From Alphaproteobacteria bacterium (GTDB lineage: Bacteria > Pseudomonadota > Alphaproteobacteria > Micropepsales > Micropepsaceae): a DNA stretch of 12,091 nt. Shown here piece by piece: positions 1 through 8,490 of the stretch. The translations under genes were made by a program, and so were the position numbers. Within the stretch, counting starts at the first letter, position 1. Every line of letters starts with the position of its first letter. The DNA lies in NCBI GenBank assembly GCA_003451645.1, contig DMER01000244.1:1594-13684 (forward strand), read 5' to 3'. A model generated the notes under the pieces. It was not told the origin of the DNA. It was given only the letters and a program-made list of their open reading frames with translations, and made no database searches.

Positions 1-1111
1 GGTTCTTGGCGTCCCGCGCAGCACGCAGCATCAGGCGCTCGAATTGGCGGGTAGAGAGTTGGCCTGTTCCGGCGTTGCGGATCGAGCGCTGAAACGCGCT
101 GATGGCGCGCGCGGTTTGGGGGCCGAAATCGCCATTGATCCGCCCGCGATAGAAACCGGTTGCCTGCAGAGCTTGCTGCACGATCTGGGTGTCGACGGTC
201 GAGGCATTGAGGTTGATCAGATTGCCGCGCTTCGTGCCCAGATAATTGGGTTGCAGGCTTTGCTCTGACTGCTTTGGTGCGGGCCTTACCTCCTCAGCGG
301 GCTCTTCATCGTCATCCTTCGTCGCCTGTTTGACGGGTGCGGCAGCCTTGGGGGTAGCGGGCTTGGCCTCGGCTTGTTCATCCTTGGCCGGGGCTAGAGG
401 AGCCGCCTTTTCCGGCTCGTTGAATGCACCGGCGGAAACCTTGCTAATGCCTTCAGCCTTCAGCCATTCAACAGCCGCGCGCTGAGCCGCTGCGATTTGC
501 GGCGGTTCCAAGCCGGAGACAAGATTGTCCCGTGCGGCAGCCGCGTCCTTTGCGCCCAAAAACGCCGCCAATACATAGTATTTTAGGGCCTCGACCTTGT
601 TCTCCGGCAGCAGCTTGCCCTCGCGGTAAAGGCCACCGAGTTTCTGCAGGCCCGAAGCCCCGTCGGCCTTGAAGCGGCCATCGAGTTCGCGATGGACTTG
701 GAAGAGGTCGGCTTCGGTCAAATAGCGGCGCACAGTTTGCGCGGACGCCGTCGCCTCGGCTTTGACGTCGCTGAGGTCCGGCAATGATGCTCCGGTCAGT
801 GTACGCTCGGGCGCGCCGCCTTTGAGCTCCGCCGGATTGGTCGCAGCGGCCAGGAACCATCGATAGGCTTGTGCGAAATCCTGCGGGACGCGGCGGCCGT
901 CTTTATACAGGTCGCCCAATTGTTTTTGCGAGCGCAGATCGCCCGCTTGTGCGGCGGCGGTCCACTCTGCCACAGCCTTGTCGATCTGGCGGGCATCATA
1001 GGCTCTGAGGCCATCATAAAAATCGGGCGCCGTGGCTGCTTGGGCGAGGTCCAAGGTACCAACGATCCCAAAGGCCAAAGCCGCCATCCCTAAACGCTGC
1101 ACGGTTACCAT
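1..1111 (-). CDS. Secreted Sel1-repeat / peptidoglycan-binding domain protein (3' end beyond window)
   Basis: An open frame of 370 codons runs without a stop from ATG at 1111 to the window edge, so the C-terminus is missing. Residues 1-25 form a Sec signal peptide (hydrophobic run MAALAFGIVG, likely cleavage after AQA). Sel1-like helical repeats lie at about 34-90 (LGDLYKDGRRVPQDFAQAY, then WFLAAA) and about 151-195 (LGGLYREGKLLPENKVEALK). An Ala/Lys/Glu/Pro-rich linker covers about 232-285. A PG_binding_1-type domain at about 305-361 has the hallmark GFYRGRINGDFGPQTARAI. Such proteins are periplasmic and bind the cell wall, the Sel1 repeats being a protein-interaction scaffold. The exact partner is unknown. 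AGAGG lies 5 bases before the ATG, which supports this start over the GTG two codons upstream. It is divergent from the alpha-2-macroglobulin operon. Overlapping frames on the plus strand have no domain content and are shadows. Confidence 0.88.
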   Translation of the reverse strand, partial: MVTVQRLGMAALAFGIVGTLDLAQAATAPDFYDGLRAYDARQIDKAVAEWTAAAQAGDLRSQKQLGDLYKDGRRVPQDFAQAYRWFLAAATNPAELKGGAPERTLTGASLPDLSDVKAEATASAQTVRRYLTEADLFQVHRELDGRFKADGASGLQKLGGLYREGKLLPENKVEALKYYVLAAFLGAKDAAAARDNLVSGLEPPQIAAAQRAAVEWLKAEGISKVSAGAFNEPEKAAPLAPAKDEQAEAKPATPKAAAPVKQATKDDDEEPAEEVRPAPKQSEQSLQPNYLGTKRGNLINLNASTVDTQIVQQALQATGFYRGRINGDFGPQTARAISAFQRSIRNAGTGQLSTRQFERLMLRAARDAKN

Positions 1112-1116
1112 TCGCA

Positions 1117-1121
1117 CCTCT
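1117..1121 (-). promoter_or_regulatory. Ribosome binding site of the Sel1-repeat gene
   Basis: Read on the minus strand, AGAGG is followed by a 5-base spacer and ATG at 1111. This decides the start of a gene that has no stop within the window. Confidence 0.6.
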
Positions 1122-1230
1122 GACGCCCACCATTTGCCGCTGTCGCCAATACCTCGCCATATGTCTGGGCGGGGCCGGCTCGTTCCTACCGCAAAGTCTC
1201 CGGAACGCTCAGTCGGCGTTAACATCTGAG

Positions 1231-1256
1231 CGCAAAATAGCGCAACGGCGGTTGCG
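1231..1256. repeat. Phased CGCAA half-sites, operator-like
   Basis: CGCAA occurs at 1231-1235 and again at 1241-1245, exactly 10 bases apart. The second copy forms a perfect inverted repeat with GTTGCG at 1251-1256 (CGCAAC, 4-base spacer GGCG, GTTGCG). Three half-sites on about one helical-turn phasing in a divergent promoter region suggest a regulator binding site. No known regulator is recognised from the motif. Confidence 0.3.
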
Positions 1257-1365
1257 ACGCTATGGGCCACATTAACGGGATGCCCACTTTCTTGAACCGG
1301 CGGAGATTTGGCCGGTGGTCATTCTTGTGTCCGGCATCACAGAAATTTCTTGTTATTGACGGGCT

Positions 1366-1394
1366 TTGCCAAATAACTAACAAATTGTTGCTAT
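1366..1394 (+). promoter_or_regulatory. Weak candidate sigma-70 promoter for the A2M operon
   Basis: TTGCCA (1366-1371), a 17-base spacer, then TGCTAT (1389-1394), inside the AT-rich part of the intergenic region and about 60 bases before the ATG at 1455. The -10 match is only 3 of 6. A nearby TTGACG (1356-1361) has no well-spaced -10. The location is plausible but the sequence evidence is weak. Confidence 0.25.
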
Positions 1395-1454
1395 TCAATT
1401 TGCAGTGATTCCACCCCCGCTTCGTTACCGTTTGGCCCCTGGGAGCCCCTCGAC

Positions 1455-4400
1455 ATGCAAAGATCGTTAATCATCGCCGGCGTCGTGCTTGGCGTTGCTG
1501 GCGCCTCTTATCTTGGTTACCGCGCAGTCACCGGGTCCGGCACGAAGACCCCAGACAGCCAACAAACCCAGGCAGGTGGCGGGGCGCGGGTCGATGGTCC
1601 CTCTACAGTCGCAGGCGAGGCGCCCTCCCCCTATTTCGCCTTCCGGCGGGTCGAGGTCGAGACTAGTGGGGAGCAGGCCGAAGGCTGTATCGTCTTCACG
1701 CGCAGGCTCGATGCCTCCGGCAAGACCCGGTATGAGGACTATGTCAAGATTGATCCGGAAACGTCTTTTTCCGTTCGTGTGTCGGAGCACCGGCTTTGCT
1801 TGCAAGGACTGGCCTTTGGGCAGACCTATTCGGTTGAGTTGAAGAAGGGCTTGCCTGCGCAAAAGGGCGAGAAAGAGGAAAAGCTGGATGCGCCGGAAAC
1901 CGTCACGGTTGAGTTGCGCGATAAGCCCTCGCTGGTCGAGTTTGGTACGGGCCTGATCCTGCCGCGTGACGCCGCCGATGGCGTGCCCATCAACACCGTC
2001 AACATCAACAAGCTAGACGTGCAGGTCATGCGCGTTGGTGCGCGGCTGCTGTCGCAACTGCAAACCGGCTTGGTCGATCAGCGGCAGTTCTACCGGTACG
2101 ATTCCGACGACATCGAGAACGAGAAGGGTGCCGTGATCTGGACCGGGCAAATGGATGTGACGCCATCGCCCAAAAACCAGTCGGCAACGACGCTCTTCCC
2201 TTTGCGCAAGGCGCTGGCGGACAACAAGAATCCGGGCGTCTATCTGATCGTGGCGCGCGACGCGCGGGACACTGACACCACCAGTTCGGATGCGGAATAT
2301 GCACCGCAATCCGCGCAATTCGTGGTCGACACCAATATCGGCCTGACCACCTTTACCGGCGCCGATGGCTTGAGCGTCTATGCGCGCAATTTGTCGACCG
2401 GCGCGCCCATGTCGGGGGTCGAGCTGGCACTTGTTGCCCGCAATAACGAGGAGCTTGAGCGCATCAAAACGGATGGCTCGGGCAAGGCGCAATTTGGCGC
2501 CGGGCAAATGCGCGGCAAGGGCGGCATGGAGCCCGTCATGCTGATGGCTTATGGCAGCGATCAGGACTTTGCGTTCCTGGATCTGCGCCGTCCGGCGCAT
2601 GACTTGACGGATCGCGGCGTTGAGGGCCGCGCCACACCGCGCCAACTGGACGCCTATCTGTACACGGACCGCGGCATTTACCGGCCCGGCGAGACGGTGC
2701 AGCTGGTCACCATGCTGCGTGATCAGCAGGCCAATGCGGGCGAGAACACGCCATTGACCTTTATTCTTCAGCGTCCGGACGGCTTGGAAAGCCGGCGCTT
2801 TGTGGCCAATGAGCAGGCGGCTGGCGGCGTGCATTTGCCGGTGGTCATCACAGCCTCCGCGCCGCGCGGCCGCTGGTCGATCTCGGCCTATGTGGACCCG
2901 AAGGACGATCCCGTTGGCCGGGTGAGCTTTGATGTCTCGGATTTCGTGCCGCAGAAACTAAAAGTGACGCTTGAGCCCACCGCCAAATTCGTGAAGCCAG
3001 GTGATACGCTGACCATCAACACTACGGGCCGGTTCCTTTATGGCGCGCCGGGTTCGGGCCTCAATGGCGAGGGCACGGTTACGATCAAGGCGGACAGCAA
3101 TCCGTTCGGCGACATCGCCGCGCTCAAAGGCTATCAGTGGGGCAAAGTTGACGAGACCTTCGAAGGCTCGCAAGTGACCATGCAAGTAGGCCAGACGAAT
3201 GCCGAGGGCCGCACCCAAGCAACAGCGGCGATCGAGGCCGATAGCGCGGTGACGCTGCCGCTGATGGCCGATATCACGGTGGCACTGTACGAGCCAGGCG
3301 GGCGGACCACGCCTGATCAGGTCATGGTGCCAATCCGCACCCGCGATGTGATGGTTGGTGTGCGCGCGACTTTTGATAATGCCTCGATCCCTGAAGGCAC
3401 GCAGGCCAATTTCGAGGTTGTCAGCGTTGACGCCGAAGGCCGGATGATCGCCAAGCCCGTCACTTGGGAGCTGGTGCGCGAAGAGACCGATTACCAATGG
3501 TACCAGGTCGATAATGCCTGGAAGTATGAGCGCGTTGTGCGCGACCGCATCGTTGACGGCGGGCGCATGACGCTCTCAGCGCAGACGCCCGGCAAGGTCG
3601 TATCGCCTGGCCTGCCCTGGGGTAGCTACCGCTTGACACTGGCCGAACCTGAGAGCGGGGCGATCACGTCCGTGCGCTTCTGGTCTGGCTGGGGCGCGGG
3701 CAGCGCGGGCGACCGTCCGGACCGGGTGGCGGTGTCCGCGGATAAGCCCGCCTATAATCCGGGAGACAACGCGACCATCGATATTCGTCCGCCCTCGGAT
3801 GGCAAGGCGCTGATCGTCGTCGCCTCCAACAAGATTCATTGGGAGCGTCAGGTCGACGTCTCGGCCTCGGGCACCAAGGTCACGATCCCCACATCCGCCG
3901 ATTGGGGGGCGGGCGCCTATGCGATGGTCACGCATTACCGTCCGCTCAAGCAAACGGCCGTGCGGGCGCCGGTGCGCTCCATTGGTGTTGCCTGGCTGGG
4001 GATCGACCCCAAGCCGCGCACGCTCAAGGTTGATCTGGGCACGCCGCAAAAGATCACGCCGCGCCGCAAGATCGCGGTTCCGGTGACGGTTGAGAATGCG
4101 GGCCGCGGCGAGACGGTGCATGTCAGCCTCGCGGCGGTCGATGAGGGCATCCTGCAAATCACTGACTTCAAGTCGCCGGACCCGGCGCAACACTTCCTGG
4201 GCAAACGGCGCTTGGGCCTTGAGATGCGGGACGATTATGGCCGCTTGATCGAGGCGCAGAATGCGATCGTGGGCGAGCTGCGCACCGGCGGTGACGGCAT
4301 TGGCGGGCGCAATCTCGCTGTGGTGCCGCAAAAGAATGTGGCCTTGTTTGCCGGGATCATCACGCTGAACAATGAGGGCCGGGGCACGTTCGAACTCGAC

Positions 4401-6371
4401 GTGCCGGACTTCAATGGTGAGCTGCGCTTGATGGCAGTGGCCTACACGCCGACGCGGATGGGCCATGCGGAAAAGCCGCTGACCGTGCGCGATCCGGTCG
4501 TGGCCGAATTGGTGCTGCCGCGCTTCTTGGCCCCTGGCGATCAGGGGCAGGTTGCCTTGAACATGCACAATGTGGAGGGCGCCTCTGGCAGCTACAAGGC
4601 GCGGGTCAGCGCTTCGGGTGCGGCTGGTGTCCCTGGCGGTACGAGCATTGTGGATGCGGCGCTCGCCAATAATGAGCGGCGCTTGCTGCCCATCGCGCTC
4701 AACGGCGCGGATCGCGGGATCGGAACCATCACTCTTGCGGTCGAAGGGCCGGGTGGCTTTAAGGTCAGCCGCGATTATCCAATTGAGGTGCGCGATCCGC
4801 AATTGCCTCTGGCGACGGAAGAAGTGGCGCTGCTGGGTGCGGGTCAAGACGCCAAGGTTGGCCCTGAAATTCTCGCCAATTTCGCCAAAGGCACCGCCAA
4901 GGCCGCGATCACGGTCACCGGCGCGCGCGGCTTCGACGACATTCCTGGGCAATTGCGCTGGCTCGACCGCTATCCTTATGGGTGCGTCGAGCAAACGGTC
5001 AGCCGGGCATATCCGCTGGTCTTCTACAATGACCTCGCCAAGTTTGCGGGCCTCAAATCCGACACTGAGCTCAAAGGCCGTGTGCAGGATGCGGTCTATA
5101 AGGTCCTCGACATGCAGACCTATGGCGGCGCGTTTGGCATGTGGAGCGCCATCTCGGATGAGGCCGACCCCTATATGGGCATCTTCGCACTCGACTTCCT
5201 GATGAATGCACGGGGGCAGAAATACACCGTGCCGAATGAGGGGCTGGAGCGCTCGCTCAAATGGGCGCGCAGCGTGGCTGGCAATGACAGCAACAATGAT
5301 CTGGCGCGCGCCTATGCGTTCCATATCTTGGCGCGGTCAGGTCAACTCAACCCATCGGAGCTGCGCTATTTCAGCGATACGCGGGTTGAGGGCATGACCA
5401 ACGCCATGGGCCTGGGCTTCCTTGGCGCGGCACTGACCTCAGTCGGCGACCGGGCGCGTGCGGCGGGTGCCTTCACCAAAGCGCGCGATGTGGCCTTGTC
5501 GGCGGACCCGGTCAAATATGGCCGCGATGTCTATGGCTCGCTGTTGCGCGACACGGCCGGTCTGACCGCGATGGCTGCCGAGGCTGAGCAAGTGTCGCTG
5601 GTGCCAGCCTTGCTGCAACGGGTCGTGAATTTCAGCCCCAAGCTGAACTACACGACCACGCAGGAGAAGGCCTGGATGATCCTGGCCGCGCACGCGATCG
5701 AAGCCAACGCGCCGCCCGTAGCCGTGGCCGTGACCGGGGCTGACTTTGTGCCGGTCAAGGGCCGCAATGTGCGCATCGATGCGAGCGAGGCGCAGCTCAA
5801 CACCGGCATCGGGATCAAGAACACCGGGCAAAAGGACCTGTGGCGGATCGTGTCGGCGGAAGGCATTCCGGCGCAGCCACTGCCGCCGGAGCAAAGCGGC
5901 GTCACCTTGGAGAAGAGGATACTGAACATGGACGGTACTCCGGCCGTCCTTGCGGATGCAAAGCAGAATGACCGCTTCATCGTGGTCCTGAACGGCGACA
6001 TGCGCGACAATCGCGTGCGTCAGATGGCGATCCTCGACCTCTTGCCGGCGGGTTTTGAGATCGAGGGCGTGGTCCAGCGCAATGAGAACGGCACAACGGT
6101 CTATCCGTTCCTGCCGTCTCTGGCGGTGGCAAACGTCCAAGAGGCTCGTGACGACCGCTATGTCGCGACCTTCACCATTGGCACGGGCTATGAGCCCACC
6201 GATCCTAAGGAGCGGGCGAAGCTGAAGAACCCGACTTTCCGCTTTGCCTATATTGTCAGAGCAACGATCCCGGGGACCTATAAGGTGCCCGCGGGGTTGG
6301 TCGAAGATATGTATGCGCCAGACATCAAGGCGCGCACTGGCATGGGTGATGTGAGGATTGCGCTTCAGTAG
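1455..6371 (+). CDS. yfhM: Alpha-2-macroglobulin family protein, thioester-containing (YfhM/ECAM type)
   Basis: This 1638-residue protein is close to the usual length of YfhM-type bacterial alpha-2-macroglobulins, periplasmic traps that covalently capture attacking proteases. Residues 5-25 are a hydrophobic signal or anchor with no lipobox cysteine. An MG1-like domain follows (about 55-135), with an MG2-type hallmark TDRGIYRPGETVQ (about 404-416). The bait-region-associated domain starts near 757 (RVAVSADKPAYNPGD). The AAVDEGILQITDFKSPDP motif sits near 893 and VRDPVVAELVLPRFLAPGD near 1013. The thioester motif YPYGCVEQT has Cys1177 and Gln1180 in CxEQ order, inside a helical thioester domain of about 1160-1440. 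A C-terminal MG10-like domain runs from about 1470 to the end. The protein has only three cysteines: C78, C115 and C1177. GGGAG lies 9 bases before the ATG. It is the first gene of the operon and overlaps pbpC, the classic partner. A long minus-strand frame at 3576-5324 is a GC-driven shadow. Confidence 0.96.
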   Translation: MQRSLIIAGVVLGVAGASYLGYRAVTGSGTKTPDSQQTQAGGGARVDGPSTVAGEAPSPYFAFRRVEVETSGEQAEGCIVFTRRLDASGKTRYEDYVKIDPETSFSVRVSEHRLCLQGLAFGQTYSVELKKGLPAQKGEKEEKLDAPETVTVELRDKPSLVEFGTGLILPRDAADGVPINTVNINKLDVQVMRVGARLLSQLQTGLVDQRQFYRYDSDDIENEKGAVIWTGQMDVTPSPKNQSATTLFPLRKALADNKNPGVYLIVARDARDTDTTSSDAEYAPQSAQFVVDTNIGLTTFTGADGLSVYARNLSTGAPMSGVELALVARNNEELERIKTDGSGKAQFGAGQMRGKGGMEPVMLMAYGSDQDFAFLDLRRPAHDLTDRGVEGRATPRQLDAYLYTDRGIYRPGETVQLVTMLRDQQANAGENTPLTFILQRPDGLESRRFVANEQAAGGVHLPVVITASAPRGRWSISAYVDPKDDPVGRVSFDVSDFVPQKLKVTLEPTAKFVKPGDTLTINTTGRFLYGAPGSGLNGEGTVTIKADSNPFGDIAALKGYQWGKVDETFEGSQVTMQVGQTNAEGRTQATAAIEADSAVTLPLMADITVALYEPGGRTTPDQVMVPIRTRDVMVGVRATFDNASIPEGTQANFEVVSVDAEGRMIAKPVTWELVREETDYQWYQVDNAWKYERVVRDRIVDGGRMTLSAQTPGKVVSPGLPWGSYRLTLAEPESGAITSVRFWSGWGAGSAGDRPDRVAVSADKPAYNPGDNATIDIRPPSDGKALIVVASNKIHWERQVDVSASGTKVTIPTSADWGAGAYAMVTHYRPLKQTAVRAPVRSIGVAWLGIDPKPRTLKVDLGTPQKITPRRKIAVPVTVENAGRGETVHVSLAAVDEGILQITDFKSPDPAQHFLGKRRLGLEMRDDYGRLIEAQNAIVGELRTGGDGIGGRNLAVVPQKNVALFAGIITLNNEGRGTFELDVPDFNGELRLMAVAYTPTRMGHAEKPLTVRDPVVAELVLPRFLAPGDQGQVALNMHNVEGASGSYKARVSASGAAGVPGGTSIVDAALANNERRLLPIALNGADRGIGTITLAVEGPGGFKVSRDYPIEVRDPQLPLATEEVALLGAGQDAKVGPEILANFAKGTAKAAITVTGARGFDDIPGQLRWLDRYPYGCVEQTVSRAYPLVFYNDLAKFAGLKSDTELKGRVQDAVYKVLDMQTYGGAFGMWSAISDEADPYMGIFALDFLMNARGQKYTVPNEGLERSLKWARSVAGNDSNNDLARAYAFHILARSGQLNPSELRYFSDTRVEGMTNAMGLGFLGAALTSVGDRARAAGAFTKARDVALSADPVKYGRDVYGSLLRDTAGLTAMAAEAEQVSLVPALLQRVVNFSPKLNYTTTQEKAWMILAAHAIEANAPPVAVAVTGADFVPVKGRNVRIDASEAQLNTGIGIKNTGQKDLWRIVSAEGIPAQPLPPEQSGVTLEKRILNMDGTPAVLADAKQNDRFIVVLNGDMRDNRVRQMAILDLLPAGFEIEGVVQRNENGTTVYPFLPSLAVANVQEARDDRYVATFTIGTGYEPTDPKERAKLKNPTFRFAYIVRATIPGTYKVPAGLVEDMYAPDIKARTGMGDVRIALQ

Positions 6372-8481
6372 GTTCCTGAATGGACTGCAACGGTGGGGGG
6401 CGCGGTGGTCCGCGCCCTTCATTATTGGAGGATTCAGTTTTTTGGGCCTGCTGTTTGCTATTCTGGTAGCAGACCGCCTGAACCCGCCTCCTCTGCAAAG
6501 GGCGCAAACGCGGTCCGTTGTTGTCGCTGACCGCCATGGGGAAGTGCTTCGCACCTTTCTTGCCCGTGATGGCGCATGGCGCCTGCCGGTGCGCCACCAA
6601 GATGTCGATCCACGCTTCATCCGCTATCTGATGGCTTGGGAGGATCAGCGCTTCGGCGCGCATCCAGGCGTCGACCCGTTTGCGCTTTTGAGGGCCGCCT
6701 ATCAGCTCGCGCGCGACACCCGTATTGTCTCAGGCGGCTCGACCTTGACGATGCAGGCGGCAAGGCTGCTCGAGCCGAGGCCGCGCACGCTTCTGGCCAA
6801 GGCGCAACAAATCCTGCGTGCGGTGCAGATCGATGCGCATTTGAGCAAGGGCGAGGTGCTGGACCTCTATCTGACGCTCGCACCCTATGGCGGCAATTTG
6901 GAAGGCATTCGTGCGGCCTCGCTCGCCTGGTTCGGAAAGGAGCCGAAGGTTCTCACAACTGGCGAGGCCGCACTGCTGGTGGCGCTGCCGCAATCGCCCG
7001 AGCGCAGACGGCCCGACCGGTTCCCAAAAATGGCAAAGGCCGCGCGCGACCGCATTCTGCAGACCCTCGCGGACCGCGGCCATATCACGCAGACCGAGGC
7101 GCGTGAGGCGATGGCCGAGCCTATCCCGGAGCGGCGCATCCCCTTTCCCTTTTTGGCGCCCCACTTAAGCGAGCGCCTGGCGCGCAGTGCGCCCGCGTCG
7201 ACGGCCACGGTGCGCGCGACCCTCGACCGTACCGTGCAGATGAAGCTGGAGGACCTAGCGCGGCGGGAGTCGCGCTTTGTCGATGATATGGCGACCATTG
7301 CCGTAATCGCCGTCGACACCGCGAGCGGGCAGGTCATTGGGCATTTGGGCGGTCATGATTTCTGGGGCGTGGCGGGGCAGATTGACCTGACGCGGCGGGC
7401 GCGATCGCCTGGCTCAACATTGAAGCCTTTCATTTATGGGCTGGCGTTTGACGATCTGATGATCCATCCGCTGACGCTCATCGATGATAAGCCCACCGTG
7501 TTTGGCGACTATGCGCCGCGCAATTTCGATCGCGCCTTTCAGGGCACCGTCTCGATCACGCAAGCCCTTCAGATGTCGCTCAATGTTCCCGCCGTGGCAC
7601 TGCTCGATCGGGTGGGGCCGCTCAAACTTGCTGGGCGGCTGCGCGATGCGGGGGCCACACTTGTGTTCCCCACACGCGGCGCGGTGCCATCATTGCCGCT
7701 AGCCCTGGGCGGGGTCGGGATCAGCCTTGAGGACCTGACGACGCTCTATGCCGCCATACCGGGAGGCGGTGTCGTGCGGCCCTTGCGCTTTGAAGTGGGC
7801 CAAGGGGGTGGCGCCACATCACGCCTGTTCGGAGAACAAGCCGCCTATTACCTCGCCAAGATCTTGCGCGGCTCGCCGCTGCCGGATGGCTGGTCGATGG
7901 GGCAAGGGGTCATTCGCGCGCGCGCCGTGGGCTTCAAGACAGGCACGTCCTATGGCTATCGGGATGCCTGGGCGATTGGTTTTAGCCCGCGCTATACGGT
8001 TGGCGTTTGGGTCGGCCGCGCTGATGGATCGACCAGGCCCGGTTACTTTGGCCGTAATGCAGCAGCGCCCATTTTGCTGAAAGCCTTTGAGTGCCTGCCG
8101 CCCGAGCCGCAAGGCCTGCCGCTGCCGCCGCCAGGCATTATAGTCGCACAGAACGCCGCGCAATTGCCGCGCGCCTTGCAGCGCTTTCGGACCCGGGGTC
8201 AGGAGAAGGCAGGCTTGCGCGCCATTCAGCCGCCGCGCATTTCTTTTCCGCCTGACGGATCCGTGGTCGGACTGCCGCGTGAGGGGCCGCGTCAGACCAT
8301 GGCGCTGAAGGCCCGCGGGGGCGAGGGCACTTTGCGCTGGATCATCAATGGCGTGCCCGTGACTGACGGGCAGGGCCCGCAGATCTTTTGGACGCCAGAC
8401 AGCACCGGCTTCAGCCAGTTAACGGTTGTGGATGGTGCGGGGCGCAGTGATACTGTGCGGGTACGCTTCAAAACGGATTAG
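6358..8481 (+). CDS. pbpC: Penicillin-binding protein 1C, bifunctional peptidoglycan glycosyltransferase/transpeptidase
   Basis: This is a class A penicillin-binding protein of PBP1C type, 707 residues, anchored in the inner membrane and acting on periplasmic peptidoglycan. An Arg-containing N-terminus is followed by one TM helix (about 19-38), then the DRLNPPPL linker. The GT51 glycosyltransferase domain carries EDQRF (catalytic Glu95), GGSTLTMQ (126-133) and GEVLDLYLTLAPYGGNLEGI. The transpeptidase domain carries STLK (Ser353 nucleophile, Lys356), SLN (407-409) and KTGTS (527-531), so both activities look intact. The C-terminal roughly 90 residues match the PBP1C C-terminal domain (ISFPPDGSVV, then FWTPDSTGFSQLTVVDGAG). 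The start is a TTG that overlaps the upstream gene by 14 bases. It is the first possible start after an in-frame TGA at 6352, and its Shine-Dalgarno is poor, so coupled translation is likely. A second in-frame TTG at 6442, preceded by GGAGG, is possible but would cut into the TM helix. Confidence 0.95.
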   Translation: MRFSRFLNGLQRWGARWSAPFIIGGFSFLGLLFAILVADRLNPPPLQRAQTRSVVVADRHGEVLRTFLARDGAWRLPVRHQDVDPRFIRYLMAWEDQRFGAHPGVDPFALLRAAYQLARDTRIVSGGSTLTMQAARLLEPRPRTLLAKAQQILRAVQIDAHLSKGEVLDLYLTLAPYGGNLEGIRAASLAWFGKEPKVLTTGEAALLVALPQSPERRRPDRFPKMAKAARDRILQTLADRGHITQTEAREAMAEPIPERRIPFPFLAPHLSERLARSAPASTATVRATLDRTVQMKLEDLARRESRFVDDMATIAVIAVDTASGQVIGHLGGHDFWGVAGQIDLTRRARSPGSTLKPFIYGLAFDDLMIHPLTLIDDKPTVFGDYAPRNFDRAFQGTVSITQALQMSLNVPAVALLDRVGPLKLAGRLRDAGATLVFPTRGAVPSLPLALGGVGISLEDLTTLYAAIPGGGVVRPLRFEVGQGGGATSRLFGEQAAYYLAKILRGSPLPDGWSMGQGVIRARAVGFKTGTSYGYRDAWAIGFSPRYTVGVWVGRADGSTRPGYFGRNAAAPILLKAFECLPPEPQGLPLPPPGIIVAQNAAQLPRALQRFRTRGQEKAGLRAIQPPRISFPPDGSVVGLPREGPRQTMALKARGGEGTLRWIINGVPVTDGQGPQIFWTPDSTGFSQLTVVDGAGRSDTVRVRFKTD

Positions 8482-8490
8482 GGGGAAATT

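Larger units (their letters stand above)
1112..1454. other. Divergent intergenic region between the Sel1-repeat gene and the A2M operon
   Basis: This is 343 bases without a credible gene. The short frames across it are shadows with no domain content. It must hold the outward promoters for both flanking genes. Visible structure includes phased CGCAA/TTGCG half-sites at 1231-1256 and a perfect 6-base inverted repeat, ACCGGC (1296-1301) and GCCGGT (1311-1316), with a 9-base loop. From about 1340 to 1405 there is an AT-rich stretch, unusual against the GC-rich background, where a promoter for the plus-strand operon would fit. No strong consensus promoter is seen on either strand. Confidence 0.7.

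Noticed and set aside
44..860. Several short frames on both strands over the first 1.1 kb
   Set aside because: They overlap the continuous 370-codon minus-strand frame with clear signal peptide, Sel1 repeats and a peptidoglycan-binding domain, so they are shadows.
1296..1316. ACCGGC / GCCGGT inverted repeat as a terminator
   Set aside because: It lies between two divergent genes, has only 6 bp and lacks a T-run. At most it is a minor operator candidate.
3576..5324. 582-codon open frame on the minus strand, antisense to the alpha-2-macroglobulin gene
   Set aside because: The translation is rich in Arg, His and Ala with no domain or signal features. It lies opposite a strongly supported gene and is a typical shadow in GC-rich DNA.
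5439..6620. 393-codon minus-strand frame spanning the A2M-pbpC junction
   Set aside because: It runs antisense to two real genes, is Arg/His-rich, and has no recognisable motif.
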